Shown here: in pieces, positions 1 through 9,403 of the stretch | Layout: each line of letters starts with the position of its first letter | How positions within the stretch are numbered: the stretch's first letter is position 1 | Source: Pseudomonas sputi | Lineage (GTDB): Bacteria > Pseudomonadota > Gammaproteobacteria > Pseudomonadales > Pseudomonadaceae | Assembly: GCF_021603585.1 (NCBI RefSeq) | Contig: NZ_BQHI01000020.1 | Span: 1 to 64,000, forward strand | DNA length: 64,000 nt | Direction: 5' to 3' | Translations under genes and position numbers: made by a program | The notes under the pieces: generated by a model | Told to the model about the DNA's origin: nothing | Databases searched by the model: none | What the model saw: the letters and a program-made list of their open reading frames with translations, nothing else

Positions 1-1
1 G

Positions 2-514
2 GGGCGGGCACTGTTGTCGGCCGCCGCCAATGCATCGCTGCCGCAGGTGTGGGACGCGGATGCACTGAACCTGCTGGCCTCAGGTTTTGTCAGTTTGCCC
101 AAGGATTGCGTGATCACGCCGCATCCGGGGGAGGCCGCGCGACTGCTGGGGGTCAGCACCGCCGAGGTGCAGGCCGACCGTCCCGCGGCGGCACTGGCGT
201 TGAGCAAAAAATATACAGCGGTAGTGGTGCTCAAGGGCGCGGGCAGTTTGATTGCGCATCCCGATGGTCGTCTGGCGCTGTGTCATCAAGGCCATCCGGC
301 CATGGCGACCGCCGGGCTCGGCGATGTACTGGCCGGACTGATCGGCGCGCTGCTGGCCCAGGGCATGGACGGTTTCGATGCCGCGTGTCTGGCGGTTTGG
401 CTGCATGCCAACGCCGGTCTGCAACAAGGTAAATTCGGCCGTGGGCTGGCGGCCAGTGATCTGATCCCAGCCATTCGTCAGTTGTTGGAGGAGCATGCAC
501 CGTGTCTGAAGTAA
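2..514 (+). CDS. nnr: NAD(P)H-hydrate dehydratase/epimerase, C-terminal part (cut by window edge)
   Basis: This is the 3' end of the bifunctional metabolite-repair enzyme that dehydrates and epimerises damaged NAD(P)H hydrates. Only about 170 residues of the C-terminal ADP-dependent dehydratase (ribokinase-like) domain are in the window. The visible motifs are a lysine-glycine motif (VVLKGAGSLIAHPDG) and the family signature GHPAMATAGLGDVLAG near residues 94-109 of the visible part. The reading frame is open to base 2, so the true start and the N-terminal epimerase domain lie outside. It overlaps tsaE by 13 bases, which suggests translational coupling. The domain assignment is firm; that the full gene is bifunctional is inferred from the family. 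Confidence 0.9.
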   Translation, partial: GRALLSAAANASLPQVWDADALNLLASGFVSLPKDCVITPHPGEAARLLGVSTAEVQADRPAAALALSKKYTAVVVLKGAGSLIAHPDGRLALCHQGHPAMATAGLGDVLAGLIGALLAQGMDGFDAACLAVWLHANAGLQQGKFGRGLAASDLIPAIRQLLEEHAPCLK

Positions 515-972
515 CCCTGTACCTGGCCGATGAACAGGCCATGAGCGACTTTGGCGCCCGCATCGCCCGTATCACCCAGGGTCATGGCCTGATCTTTCTC
601 GAAGGCAACCTCGGAATGGGCAAAACCACGCTGTCGCGGGGCATCATTCGCGGTCTGGGTCACGTCGGGGCGGTGAAAAGTCCGACCTTCACGTTGGTCG
701 AGCCCTACGAGATCGGAGACGTCCGGGCATTTCACTTCGACCTGTATCGTCTGGTGGATCCGGAGGAGCTGGAGTTTCTCGGGATCCGCGACTATTTCGA
801 AGACGACGCCCTGTGCCTGATCGAATGGCCCGATAAAGGTGCAGGCTTTTTGCCAAAGCCTGACCTGACCATTACCATTAGCCCGCAAGACAGCGGACGT
901 TCGCTGACCATTTTATCCCAGGGCTCGCGCGGCGAGGCCTGGTGTGCCGCTTTGGCATTGGAAACCAATTGA
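502..972 (+). CDS. tsaE: tRNA threonylcarbamoyladenosine biosynthesis ATPase TsaE
   Basis: TsaE is the small P-loop ATPase that works with TsaB, TsaC and TsaD to make t6A37 in tRNAs reading ANN codons. It acts in the cytoplasm. The 156-residue length fits the family. The Walker A motif GNLGMGKTT lies at residues 35-43, followed by the conserved SPTFTLVEPY segment and the HFDLYRL motif. The start is a GTG inside the end of nnr, the only start that keeps the N-terminus before the P-loop at normal length. It ends one base before the amiB start, which points to an operon nnr-tsaE-amiB-mutL-miaA. Confidence 0.95.
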   Translation: MSEVTLYLADEQAMSDFGARIARITQGHGLIFLEGNLGMGKTTLSRGIIRGLGHVGAVKSPTFTLVEPYEIGDVRAFHFDLYRLVDPEELEFLGIRDYFEDDALCLIEWPDKGAGFLPKPDLTITISPQDSGRSLTILSQGSRGEAWCAALALETN

Positions 973-2409
973 ATGATGGGGTTAGGTATGCGCTTTCGCG
1001 CGTTGGTGGCTGCCGCTGGACTGATGTTGATGGCAGTAACCGTCAACGCTGTGGCCGAGACGAAGGTCAACAGCGTGCGCCTGTGGCGGGCGCCGGACAA
1101 CACGCGACTGGTGTTCGACCTGACAGGTCCGGTGCAGCACAGCGTCTTTACGCTGACCGCGCCGGACCGTCTGGTGATCGATATCAACGGCGCCACCCTC
1201 GGCACGCCGCTGAATGTGCAGACCGCCAACACACCGATCACCGCCATTCGCTCGGCCCAGCGCACGCCGACCGACTTGCGGGTGGTCATCGATCTGAAGA
1301 AAGCCGTCACCCCGAAAAGTTTCTCGCTGGCGCCGAATGCGCAATATGGCAACCGTCTGGTTGTCGACCTGTTCGACAATCCGGCTGACGCCTCACCGCC
1401 GCCCACACCTGCCGCGACCCCGACGGTTGCGACTGTTCCTGCGGTGCCGGTCACCCCGGCCGAACCTGCGATCAAGTTGCCACCGGCTCCGGCCGGCAAG
1501 CGCGACATCATTGTGGTGATCGACGCCGGGCACGGTGGTGAAGACCCGGGGGCGTCGGGTTCTCGCGGCCAGCGCGAAAAAGACGTGGTACTGCAGATCG
1601 CCCGCGAGCTGCAGCGTCAGGTCAACGGCATGAAAGGCTTTCGCGCCGAACTGACCCGTACCGGCGACTATTTCATCCCGCTGCGCGGCCGTACCGAGAT
1701 TGCCCGCAAGAAGGGCGCCGACCTGTTCGTCTCGATCCACGCCGACGCTGCGCCGTCTGCTGCGGCCTTCGGTGCTTCGGTGTTCGCCCTGTCCGATCGC
1801 GGCGCGACCTCGGAAACCGCCCGTTGGCTGGCCGACAGCGAAAACCGTTCCGACCTGATCGGCGGTGCCGGCAACGTCAGCCTTGACGACAAGGACCGGA
1901 TGCTGGCCGGCGTTCTGCTCGACCTGTCGATGACCGCCTCGCTGACCTCCAGCCTCAACGTCGGCCAGAAAGTCCTGACCAACATCGGCCGAGTCACGCC
2001 GCTGCACAAGCAACGTGTGGAACAGGCCGGGTTCATGGTGCTGAAGTCGCCGGACATCCCGTCGATCCTGGTGGAAACCGGCTTCATCTCCAACGCCAAC
2101 GAAGCGAACAAGCTTTCAGCGGCAAGCCACCAGCAGGCGCTGGCCCGCTCGATCAGCAGCGGCGTGCGCCAGTTCTTCCAGCAGAATCCGCCACCGGGCA
2201 GTTACATCGCCTGGTTGCGCGATTCGGGCAAGATCGCTCAAGGGCCACGTGATCACCGGGTGGGCCCGGGTGAGACGGTGGCGATGATTGCCGTGCGGTA
2301 TCAGATTTCGCCGGCCACGCTGCGCAGCGCCAACAATCTGAAAAGCGATGATCTGAAAGTCGGTCAGCACTTGACCATTCCCGGCACCGAACTGGCGTCC
2401 AAAGAATGA
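973..2409 (+). CDS. amiB: N-acetylmuramoyl-L-alanine amidase AmiB (AMIN, amidase_3, LysM)
   Basis: This is a periplasmic zinc amidase that cleaves septal peptidoglycan stem peptides so that daughter cells separate. Domain order: signal peptide (about residues 1-28), AMIN domain (about 30-135), a Pro/Ala/Thr-rich linker (about 138-175), amidase_3 catalytic domain (about 178-400) and a C-terminal LysM (about 430-475). The zinc-site residues are visible: His187 in IDAGHGG, Glu202 in REKD, His256 in VSIHADA, and the catalytic Glu368 in LVETGF. The AMIN and LysM domains target it to the septum and the wall. The ATG at 988 is an alternative start that gives a more typical signal peptide. The stop overlaps the mutL start by four bases. 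Confidence 0.95.
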   Translation: MMGLGMRFRALVAAAGLMLMAVTVNAVAETKVNSVRLWRAPDNTRLVFDLTGPVQHSVFTLTAPDRLVIDINGATLGTPLNVQTANTPITAIRSAQRTPTDLRVVIDLKKAVTPKSFSLAPNAQYGNRLVVDLFDNPADASPPPTPAATPTVATVPAVPVTPAEPAIKLPPAPAGKRDIIVVIDAGHGGEDPGASGSRGQREKDVVLQIARELQRQVNGMKGFRAELTRTGDYFIPLRGRTEIARKKGADLFVSIHADAAPSAAAFGASVFALSDRGATSETARWLADSENRSDLIGGAGNVSLDDKDRMLAGVLLDLSMTASLTSSLNVGQKVLTNIGRVTPLHKQRVEQAGFMVLKSPDIPSILVETGFISNANEANKLSAASHQQALARSISSGVRQFFQQNPPPGSYIAWLRDSGKIAQGPRDHRVGPGETVAMIAVRYQISPATLRSANNLKSDDLKVGQHLTIPGTELASKE

Positions 2410-4313
2410 ACCAGGTCCTGAACGCGGCCCGCATCGAACTGCTCAGCCCGCGGCTGGCGAACCAGATTGCCGCCGGTGAGGTGGTCGAACGCCCGGCTTC
2501 GGTGATCAAGGAGTTGCTGGAAAACAGCCTCGACTCCGGCGCCAAGCGCATCGACGTCGATGTCGAACAGGGGGGTGTCAAACTGCTGCGAGTGCGCGAC
2601 GACGGCAGCGGCATTTCCGCCGATGACCTGCCGTTGGCCCTGGCCCGTCACGCCACCAGCAAGATCCGTAACCTGGAAGACCTCGAGCAGGTGATGAGTC
2701 TGGGCTTCCGGGGCGAGGCACTGGCGTCGATCAGCTCCGTGGCGCGTCTGACCCTGACCTCGCGCACCCGTGATGCCGATCAGGCCTGGCAGGTCGAAAC
2801 CGAAGGCCGCGACATGGCGCCCCGCGTGCAGCCGGCGGCGCACCCGGTCGGCACGTCGGTGGAAGTCCGTGACCTGTTCTTCAACACCCCGGCCCGGCGC
2901 AAATTCCTCAAGACTGAAAAAACCGAATTCGATCACCTGCAGGAAGTGATCAAGCGTCTGGCGCTGGCGCGTTTCGACGTGGCCTTCCACTTGCGCCACA
3001 ACGGCAAGACGATTCTCAGCCTGCACGAGGCCCACGACGATGCGGCCCGCGCACGGCGTGTGGCGGCGATCTGCGGTTCGGGTTTCCTCGAGCAGGCGTT
3101 GCCGATCGAAATCGAGCGCAATGGCCTGCACCTGTGGGGGTGGGTCGGTCTGCCGACCTTCAACCGCAGCCAGGCGGACTTGCAGTACTTTTTCGTCAAT
3201 GGCCGTGCGGTACGCGACAAACTGGTCGCCCACGCGGTGCGTCAGGCTTATCGCGATGTACTGTTCAACGGCCGGCATCCGACGTTTGCGCTGTTTTTCG
3301 AGGTCGATCCGGCAGCGGTGGACGTCAACGTGCACCCGACCAAACACGAGGTGCGCTTCCGTGACGGGCGCATGGTGCATGATTTCCTCTATGGCACCTT
3401 GCACCGAGCCCTTGGCGATGTGCGCCCGGAAGACCAGCTCGCCGGTTCGGTCACTACCGCGATCGTTCGGCCAACCGGCCTCGAAGCCGGTGAATTCGGA
3501 CCGCAAGGCGAAATGCGCCTGGCGGCCAATGCGTTGCTGGAGCAGCCGCAAGCGCAACCGGCGTTCAATACCTCGTCGGGCGCCAGCGCTGGCGGCGCTT
3601 ATCAGTATCAATACACGCCGCGTCCGCAATCCGCCGTGCCGGCCGCCGAAGCTCAGGCAGCGTATCGCGAGTTTTTCGCGCCGCTGCCCGAGGCGAACGC
3701 CAATGCACTGCCGGCCGGTCAGGAAGACATTCCGCCGCTTGGTTACGCGCTGGCGCAGCTCAAGGGCATCTATATTCTGTCCGAGAACGCCCAGGGCCTG
3801 GTTTTGGTGGACATGCACGCCGCTCACGAGCGGATCATGTACGAGCGCCTGAAGATCGCCATGGCCAGCGAAGGCCTGAGCGGTCAGCCGCTGCTGGTGC
3901 CGGAGTCGCTGGCGGTCAGTCAGCGCGAGGCCGATTGCGCCGAAGAACATGCGGCGTGGTTCCAGCGCCTCGGTTTTGAACTGCAGCGTCTTGGCCCGGA
4001 AACCCTGGCCATCCGGCAGATTCCGGCCCTGCTCAAGCAGGCCGAAGCCAACCGACTGGTGGGCGATGTCCTGTCGGACTTGATGGAGTACGGCACCAGC
4101 GACCGGATCCAGGCGCACCTGAATGAATTGCTCGGTACCATGGCCTGCCACGGCGCGATCCGCGCCAACCGGCGCCTGGCTCTGCCGGAAATGAACGGCC
4201 TGCTCCGCGACATGGAAAACACCGAGCGCAGCGGTCAATGCAACCATGGCCGACCGACCTGGACCCAACTGGGCCTGGACGATCTGGACAAACTGTTCCT
4301 GCGCGGTCGTTAA
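2406..4313 (+). CDS. mutL: DNA mismatch repair protein MutL with endonuclease-type motif
   Basis: MutL couples mismatch recognition by MutS to strand incision. The 635-residue protein has the N-terminal GHKL ATPase: [11 protein letters not shown] near 36-46, DDGSGI at 65-70 and GFRGEAL at 100-106. A variable Gln/Ala-rich linker (about 350-430) leads to the C-terminal dimerisation domain. That domain carries [12 protein letters not shown] near residue 469, matching the DQHAx2Ex4E metal-binding endonuclease motif except Gln to Met. This agrees with Pseudomonas lacking MutH. The start overlaps the amiB stop (ATGA), and the stop overlaps the miaA start (TAATG). Confidence 0.97.
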   Translation: MNQVLNAARIELLSPRLANQIAAGEVVERPASVIKELLENSLDSGAKRIDVDVEQGGVKLLRVRDDGSGISADDLPLALARHATSKIRNLEDLEQVMSLGFRGEALASISSVARLTLTSRTRDADQAWQVETEGRDMAPRVQPAAHPVGTSVEVRDLFFNTPARRKFLKTEKTEFDHLQEVIKRLALARFDVAFHLRHNGKTILSLHEAHDDAARARRVAAICGSGFLEQALPIEIERNGLHLWGWVGLPTFNRSQADLQYFFVNGRAVRDKLVAHAVRQAYRDVLFNGRHPTFALFFEVDPAAVDVNVHPTKHEVRFRDGRMVHDFLYGTLHRALGDVRPEDQLAGSVTTAIVRPTGLEAGEFGPQGEMRLAANALLEQPQAQPAFNTSSGASAGGAYQYQYTPRPQSAVPAAEAQAAYREFFAPLPEANANALPAGQEDIPPLGYALAQLKGIYILSENAQGLVLVDMHAAHERIMYERLKIAMASEGLSGQPLLVPESLAVSQREADCAEEHAAWFQRLGFELQRLGPETLAIRQIPALLKQAEANRLVGDVLSDLMEYGTSDRIQAHLNELLGTMACHGAIRANRRLALPEMNGLLRDMENTERSGQCNHGRPTWTQLGLDDLDKLFLRGR

Positions 4314-5284
4314 TGAGCCAGCTTCCTCCAGCGATTTTCCTGATGGGCCCGACCGCTGCGGGCAAGACCGACCTGGCCATCGAACTGACCAAAGTGCTGC
4401 CGTGCGAGCTGATCAGCGTTGATTCGGCGCTGGTTTATCGCGGCATGGACATCGGCACCGCCAAGCCTTCCAAAGAACTGCTGGCCGAATTCCCTCACCG
4501 ACTGATCGATATTCTCGATCCGGCCGAAGCCTATTCGGCAGCGGATTTCCGTCGTGATGCGCTGGAAGCGATGGCCGAGATCACCGCACGTGGAAAAATT
4601 CCGCTGCTGGTGGGCGGTACAATGCTCTATTACAAGGCTTTGATCGAAGGTCTGGCGGACATGCCGGCGGCCGATCCCGAGGTTCGCGCGCAGATCGAAG
4701 AAGAGGCTGCACGCCTTGGCTGGCAAGCCCTGCACGATCAACTGGCAGCGATCGATCCGGAGTCGGCGGCACGCATCCATCCGAACGATCCGCAACGACT
4801 GAGTCGTGCCCTGGAAGTTTACCGGGTCAGCGGTCAGAGCATGACTGAACTGCGGCTGAAACAATCTGTACAAAGTACCGAAGCGGTCGCATCGGGACTG
4901 CAACAATTGCCCTATACTGTCGCGAACCTGGCGATTGCACCAACTAATCGCCAGGTACTGCACGAGCGCATTAAACAAAGATTCACAAATATGCTGGAAC
5001 AGGGATTCATCGACGAGGTCGTAGCCCTGCGTAATAGAAGTGACCTGCATGCCGGGTTGCCGTCTATACGTGCGGTAGGCTACCGCCAGGTCTGGGACTT
5101 CCTGGATGGCAAGCTGACGTCGGCCGAGATGCAGGAACGGGGCATCATCGCCACGCGCCAATTGGCCAAACGCCAGTTCACCTGGCTGCGCAGCTGGAAA
5201 GATTTACACTGGCTCGACAGTCTGGATTGCGACAATCTGCCACGCGCCTTGAAATACCTTGGGACGATCTCCATATTGAGCTGA
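4313..5284 (+). CDS. miaA: tRNA dimethylallyltransferase MiaA
   Basis: MiaA transfers a dimethylallyl group to the N6 of A37 in tRNAs reading UNN codons, the first step of ms2i6A synthesis. The 323-residue length is normal. The P-loop is GPTAAGKT at residues 12-19, followed by the [19 protein letters not shown] substrate-binding segment near 34-52. The chosen ATG shares its first base with the mutL stop codon; an upstream in-frame ATG inside mutL is less likely. It sits directly upstream of hfq, the classic miaA-hfq-hflX order. Confidence 0.97.
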   Translation: MSQLPPAIFLMGPTAAGKTDLAIELTKVLPCELISVDSALVYRGMDIGTAKPSKELLAEFPHRLIDILDPAEAYSAADFRRDALEAMAEITARGKIPLLVGGTMLYYKALIEGLADMPAADPEVRAQIEEEAARLGWQALHDQLAAIDPESAARIHPNDPQRLSRALEVYRVSGQSMTELRLKQSVQSTEAVASGLQQLPYTVANLAIAPTNRQVLHERIKQRFTNMLEQGFIDEVVALRNRSDLHAGLPSIRAVGYRQVWDFLDGKLTSAEMQERGIIATRQLAKRQFTWLRSWKDLHWLDSLDCDNLPRALKYLGTISILS

Positions 5285-5377
5285 GTCCTTGCAATTGCCG
5301 TCTATCCTTGGGGGTGTGGCGGCAAAAGCCATCTGTTTACCTATTTTTTATATTGAATCCTTAAAGGAGTGCGGCAC

Positions 5378-5638
5378 ATGTCAAAAGGGCATTCGCTACA
5401 AGACCCTTACTTGAATACTTTACGTAAAGAGAAAGTGGGGGTTTCCATCTACCTGGTGAACGGGATCAAACTGCAAGGCACGATCGAGTCGTTCGACCAG
5501 TTCGTTATCCTGCTGAAGAACACCGTCAGCCAGATGGTTTACAAACACGCTATCTCTACAGTGGTGCCGGTTCGTCCAATTCGTCTGCCAAGCGCAACCG
5601 AATCCGAAGCAGGTGACGCTGAGCCAGGTAACGCCTGA
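5378..5638 (+). CDS. hfq: RNA chaperone Hfq
   Basis: Hfq is the hexameric Sm-like protein that pairs small RNAs with mRNAs; in pseudomonads it also works with Crc in catabolite repression. The 86-residue product has the Sm1 segment (about residues 20-45) and the Sm2 motif [10 protein letters not shown] (about 55-64). The short, Glu-rich C-terminal tail is typical of Pseudomonas and much shorter than in E. coli. The start is set by AAAGGAG about 8 bases upstream; the ATG nine bases earlier overlaps this ribosome-binding site and is rejected. It lies 12 bases upstream of hflX. Confidence 0.98.
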   Translation: MSKGHSLQDPYLNTLRKEKVGVSIYLVNGIKLQGTIESFDQFVILLKNTVSQMVYKHAISTVVPVRPIRLPSATESEAGDAEPGNA

Positions 5639-5650
5639 TAGGAGTCTCCT

Positions 5651-6952
5651 TTGTTCTTTGAGCGCCACGGTGGTGGTGAACGAGTCATCCTCGTTCACTT
5701 GGATGGACAGGACCCTGAGGCGCGCGAAGATCCGCAGGAGTTTCAGGAGCTGGCAAATTCGGCAGGCGCCGAGACCGTTGCGTTTTTTAACGTGCCGCGT
5801 CATCGGCCAACCGCCAAATACCTGATTGGCAGCGGCAAGGTCGAGGAACTGCGCGACCTGGTCCACGCCGAAGAAGCCGATCTGGTGATCTTCAATCACA
5901 CCCTTACGCCCAGTCAGGAACGTAACCTCGAACGTGTTTTCGAGTGTCGCGTGATCGACCGTACCGGTCTGATTCTGGATATTTTTGCCCAGCGCGCCCG
6001 TACCCATGAGGGCAAGCTCCAGGTAGAACTGGCCCAGCTTGACCACATGAGCACCCGGCTGGTCCGCGGCTGGACTCACCTTGAACGTCAGGGTGGCGGT
6101 ATCGGCATGCGCGGCCCGGGTGAAACCCAGCTCGAAACCGACCGGCGACTGCTGCGGGTACGCCTGCGCCAGATCAAGGGCCGGCTGGAAAAAGTGCGCA
6201 GCCAGCGCGAACAGTCGCGTCGCGGCCGCTCGCGTGCGGATATCCCTACCGTGTCTCTGGTGGGATACACCAACGCCGGTAAATCCACGCTGTTCAATAA
6301 TGTGACGAAGTCCGAGGTGTACGCGGCTGACCAACTGTTCGCCACGCTTGACCCGACCCTGCGCCGTCTGGAACTGGACGATCTGGGGCCGATTGTCCTG
6401 GCTGACACCGTGGGTTTCATTCGTCATTTGCCGCACAAGCTGGTTGAGGCATTTCGGTCTACGCTCGAAGAGTCGAGCAACTCCGACCTGCTGTTGCACG
6501 TGATCGATGCGGCCGAACCGGATCGCATGTTGCAGATTGAGCAAGTGATGGTGGTGCTGGGCGAGATCGGTGCCCAGGACTTGCCGATCCTCGAGGTCTA
6601 TAACAAACTCGATTTGCTTGAAGGCGTTGAGCCACAAATCCAGCGCGATGAAAACGGCAAGCCCCAGCGGGTCTGGTTGTCAGCCCGTGATGGCACTGGC
6701 CTGGAATTGCTTGAGCAAGCCATTGCCGAATTGCTGGGCAGTGATTTGTTTGTCGGTACCTTGCGTTTGCCTCAGCGGTTTGCGCGTCTGCGTGCACAGT
6801 TCTTCGAACTGGGCGCGGTACAGAAAGAAGAATACGACGAAGAAGGCGTCAGCTTGCTGGCCGTTCGATTGCCGCGCTCGGAGCTCAATCGACTGGTCAG
6901 TCGTGAAGGCGTTGTGCCGACGGAGTTCATCGAGCAACACACTTTGCAATAA
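5651..6952 (+). CDS. hflX: Ribosome-associated GTPase HflX
   Basis: HflX is a GTPase that binds the 50S subunit and splits stalled ribosomes under stress. The protein is 433 residues. The glycine-rich GGIGMRGPGETQLE linker near residue 148 leads into the G domain: G1 GYTNAGKST near 205, G3 DTVGF, and G4 NKLD near 318. The start is a TTG preceded by TAGGAG with normal spacing. No better ATG or GTG keeps the conserved N-terminus FFERHGGGE. It follows hfq in the expected operon. Confidence 0.96.
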   Translation: MFFERHGGGERVILVHLDGQDPEAREDPQEFQELANSAGAETVAFFNVPRHRPTAKYLIGSGKVEELRDLVHAEEADLVIFNHTLTPSQERNLERVFECRVIDRTGLILDIFAQRARTHEGKLQVELAQLDHMSTRLVRGWTHLERQGGGIGMRGPGETQLETDRRLLRVRLRQIKGRLEKVRSQREQSRRGRSRADIPTVSLVGYTNAGKSTLFNNVTKSEVYAADQLFATLDPTLRRLELDDLGPIVLADTVGFIRHLPHKLVEAFRSTLEESSNSDLLLHVIDAAEPDRMLQIEQVMVVLGEIGAQDLPILEVYNKLDLLEGVEPQIQRDENGKPQRVWLSARDGTGLELLEQAIAELLGSDLFVGTLRLPQRFARLRAQFFELGAVQKEEYDEEGVSLLAVRLPRSELNRLVSREGVVPTEFIEQHTLQ

Positions 6953-7048
6953 AAGCCTGACAAAGCGGTTGTGCCGCAACGGCAGGCATTCTGTAGCATT
7001 GGTCGGCGCGCCGTGGGTGCGTCTTTGCTTTATCAGATGGAGAGCGCT

Positions 7049-8221
7049 ATGGCTTGGAATGAGCCGGGTGGCAACTCGAACAATCAGGATCCTTGGGGTG
7101 GCAAGCGTCGCAACAACGGCGACCGCAAGGGGCCGCCGGATCTCGACGAGGCCTTCCGAAAGCTGCAGGAAAGCCTGAACGGGTTGTTCGGTGGTGGAAA
7201 AAAACGCGGTGATGACGGTGGTGGCTCGGGCAAGGGCGGCGGCTTCGGCGGCCTGCTGGGCATCGGCCTGGTCGTGCTGGCGGCCGTCTGGCTGTACAGC
7301 GCGGTGTACGTCGTGGACGAGCAGGAGCAAGCCGTTGTGCTGCGCTTCGGCAAGTACCACGAGACTGTCGGTCCCGGCCTGAATATCTACTTCCCGCCGA
7401 TCGACAAGAAGTACATGGAGAACGTCACGCGTGAGCGTGCCTACACCAAGCAGGGCCAGATGCTGACCGAAGACGAAAACATCGTCGAAGTCCCACTGAC
7501 CGTGCAGTACAAGATCAGCAACCTGCAGGACTTCGTGCTGAACGTCGACCAGCCGGAAATCAGCCTGCAGCATGCGACCGAAAGTGCGCTGCGCCATGTG
7601 GTGGGTTCCACCGCGATGGACCAGGTGCTGACCGAAGGTCGTGAACTGATGGCCAGCGAGATCAAGGAGCGTCTGCAACGTTTCCTTGATACCTATCGCA
7701 CCGGTATCACCGTCACCCAGGTCAACGTACAGAGCGCAGCGGCACCGCGTGAAGTACAGGAAGCCTTCGATGATGTGATCCGCGCCCGTGAAGACGAGCA
7801 GCGTTCGCGCAACCAGGCTGAAACCTACGCCAACGGCGTGGTGCCGGAAGCCCGTGGTCAGGCCCAGCGGATCCTTGAAGATGCCAACGGCTACCGTGAC
7901 GAAACGGTCTCGCGCGCCAAGGGTGAGGCGGATCGCTTCACCAAATTGGTCGCCGAGTATCGCAAGGCCCCTGAAGTGACCCGCGAGCGTCTGTACCTGG
8001 ACACCATGCAGGAAGTCTTCAGCAATACCAGCAAGGTGCTCGTGACCGGCAACAAGAACGGCCAGAGCAACCTGCTGTACCTGCCGCTGGACAAGATGGT
8101 TGAAAGTGGTCGCAACACCAGTGCTCCGGTGAACAGTGCGGCAGCCTCCAGCAATGAAGCCAATGCACGTGCCGCAGCCGATCTGCAGCAACAGCAGGCG
8201 CGTACCAGGGAGAGTCGCTGA
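7049..8221 (+). CDS. hflK: FtsH protease modulator subunit HflK
   Basis: HflK is a membrane-anchored SPFH/prohibitin-family protein. With HflC it forms a cage around FtsH and modulates degradation of membrane proteins. The 390-residue product has a Gly/Asn/Lys-rich N-terminal tail (residues 1-65), one transmembrane helix (about 67-88), an SPFH domain (about 90-290) and a Gln/Ala-rich C-terminus. The start is the ATG of MAWNEPGG, a typical HflK N-terminus; the longer open frame upstream is not conserved-looking. It overlaps hflC by one base (TGATG arrangement). Confidence 0.97.
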   Translation: MAWNEPGGNSNNQDPWGGKRRNNGDRKGPPDLDEAFRKLQESLNGLFGGGKKRGDDGGGSGKGGGFGGLLGIGLVVLAAVWLYSAVYVVDEQEQAVVLRFGKYHETVGPGLNIYFPPIDKKYMENVTRERAYTKQGQMLTEDENIVEVPLTVQYKISNLQDFVLNVDQPEISLQHATESALRHVVGSTAMDQVLTEGRELMASEIKERLQRFLDTYRTGITVTQVNVQSAAAPREVQEAFDDVIRAREDEQRSRNQAETYANGVVPEARGQAQRILEDANGYRDETVSRAKGEADRFTKLVAEYRKAPEVTRERLYLDTMQEVFSNTSKVLVTGNKNGQSNLLYLPLDKMVESGRNTSAPVNSAAASSNEANARAAADLQQQQARTRESR

Positions 8222-9090
8222 TGAGCAATAAATCGCTGATCGCCCTTATTGTCGGCGTTGTCGTGGCGATCGCTGCCTGGAACTGCTTCTACATCGTCGC
8301 TCAGACCGAGCGCGCGGTGTTGCTGCAGTTCGGTCGCGTGGTTCAGGCTGACGTTCAGCCGGGTCTGCATGTGAAGGTTCCTTACGTCAACCAGGTGCGC
8401 AAGTTCGACGCCCGCCTGATGACGCTGGATGCGCCGACACAGCGTTTCCTGACGCTTGAAAAGAAAGCCGTGATGGTCGATGCCTACGCCAAGTGGCGGG
8501 TGAAGGATGCCGAGCGTTTCTACACCGCAACGTCCGGCCTCAAGCAGATCGCCGACGAGCGTCTGTCCCGTCGTCTGGAGTCGGGGCTGCGTGACCAGTT
8601 TGGTAAGCGCACTCTGCATGAAGTGGTGTCCGGTGAGCGTGATGCGCTGATGGCCGATATCACGGCGTCGCTGAACAAGATGGCGGAAAAGGAGCTGGGT
8701 ATCGAAGTGATCGATGTCCGGGTCAAGGCTATCGATCTGCCGAAAGAAGTGAACCGCAGCGTGTTCGAGCGCATGAGTACCGAGCGTGAGCGTGAAGCTC
8801 GCGAGCATCGCGCCAAGGGTAACGAGCTGGCCGAAGGCATCCGTGCCGACGCCGATCGTCAACGCCGCGTGTTGCTGGCTGAAGCCTATCGTGAATCCGA
8901 AGAGATTCGTGGTGACGGCGACGCCCAGGCTGCTGCGATCTATTCCAAGGCCTACGGGCAGGATCAGGAGTTCTACGCGTTCTACCGTAGCCTGCGCGCC
9001 TACCGTGAAAGCTTCGCGAACAAATCCGACGTCATGGTCCTCGACCCAGGCAGCGACTTCTTCAAGTATCTGGAGAAGGCCAAGCCTTGA
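8221..9090 (+). CDS. hflC: FtsH protease modulator subunit HflC
   Basis: HflC is the partner of HflK in the FtsH-HflKC complex on the periplasmic face of the inner membrane. It is 289 residues long. An N-terminal transmembrane helix (about residues 5-25) is followed by an SPFH domain with the conserved segments AVLLQFGRVV and GLHVKVPYV, and a charged coiled-coil region (about 185-235). Its ATG overlaps the hflK stop. A good terminator follows at 9176-9198, so hfq-hflXKC probably ends here. Confidence 0.97.
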   Translation: MSNKSLIALIVGVVVAIAAWNCFYIVAQTERAVLLQFGRVVQADVQPGLHVKVPYVNQVRKFDARLMTLDAPTQRFLTLEKKAVMVDAYAKWRVKDAERFYTATSGLKQIADERLSRRLESGLRDQFGKRTLHEVVSGERDALMADITASLNKMAEKELGIEVIDVRVKAIDLPKEVNRSVFERMSTEREREAREHRAKGNELAEGIRADADRQRRVLLAEAYRESEEIRGDGDAQAAAIYSKAYGQDQEFYAFYRSLRAYRESFANKSDVMVLDPGSDFFKYLEKAKP

Positions 9091-9403
9091 TGCGACGTTG
9101 ACCTGAATCATTCCGCCCGGCGGCTAAAACCTCGGGCGGGGTGATCCTTTGGGAAAACGTGTGTATGATGCGGCAGCCGGGAAATTCCCGGCTTTTTTGC
9201 GTCTGCACGTTTGATTGCTGTTTTTGTTGCAGAAGATCGGGTTGAATGGCCCGACAGTTTTTCGAGGAAAGTGATGGGCGAAGCCGGTAACAGGCCTTTC
9301 GCCGCGTCGTTCATGCGCGTGCGTTTTGAACGGGCCGGTCATTTTCTGCTTCACTCAAGGCTCGCCCTCGGGCTGGCCGCCCGGATCTAAGGGGAATGGC
9401 GTA
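9091..9403. other. 313 bp gap between hflC and hisZ
   Basis: No open reading frame with coding character is visible on either strand. The gap holds a CCGCCCG/CGGGCGG inverted repeat at 9114-9139 and a true terminator-like hairpin at 9176-9198. In E. coli and, as I recall, in other pseudomonads a small DUF2065 (YjeT) gene sits at this place. It is not recognisable here because all plus-strand frames carry stops. The rest probably contains the hisZ-purA promoter, but no convincing -35/-10 pair was found. Confidence 0.6.
9176..9198 (+). terminator. Rho-independent terminator after hflC
   Basis: GCCGGGA and TCCCGGC form a 7 bp perfect GC-rich stem with a 3-base loop, followed directly by six T. 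It lies 86 bases after the hflC stop and 200 bases before hisZ, so it most likely ends the hfq-hflXKC transcript. Attenuation of hisZ-purA is a less likely alternative. Confidence 0.8.

Noticed and set aside
2364-4268. 634-residue open frame on the minus strand across mutL
   Set aside because: It is the antisense shadow of mutL, whose ATPase motifs and operon overlaps are clear. The product is Arg/His/Gln-rich with no family pattern, as GC-rich antisense frames are.
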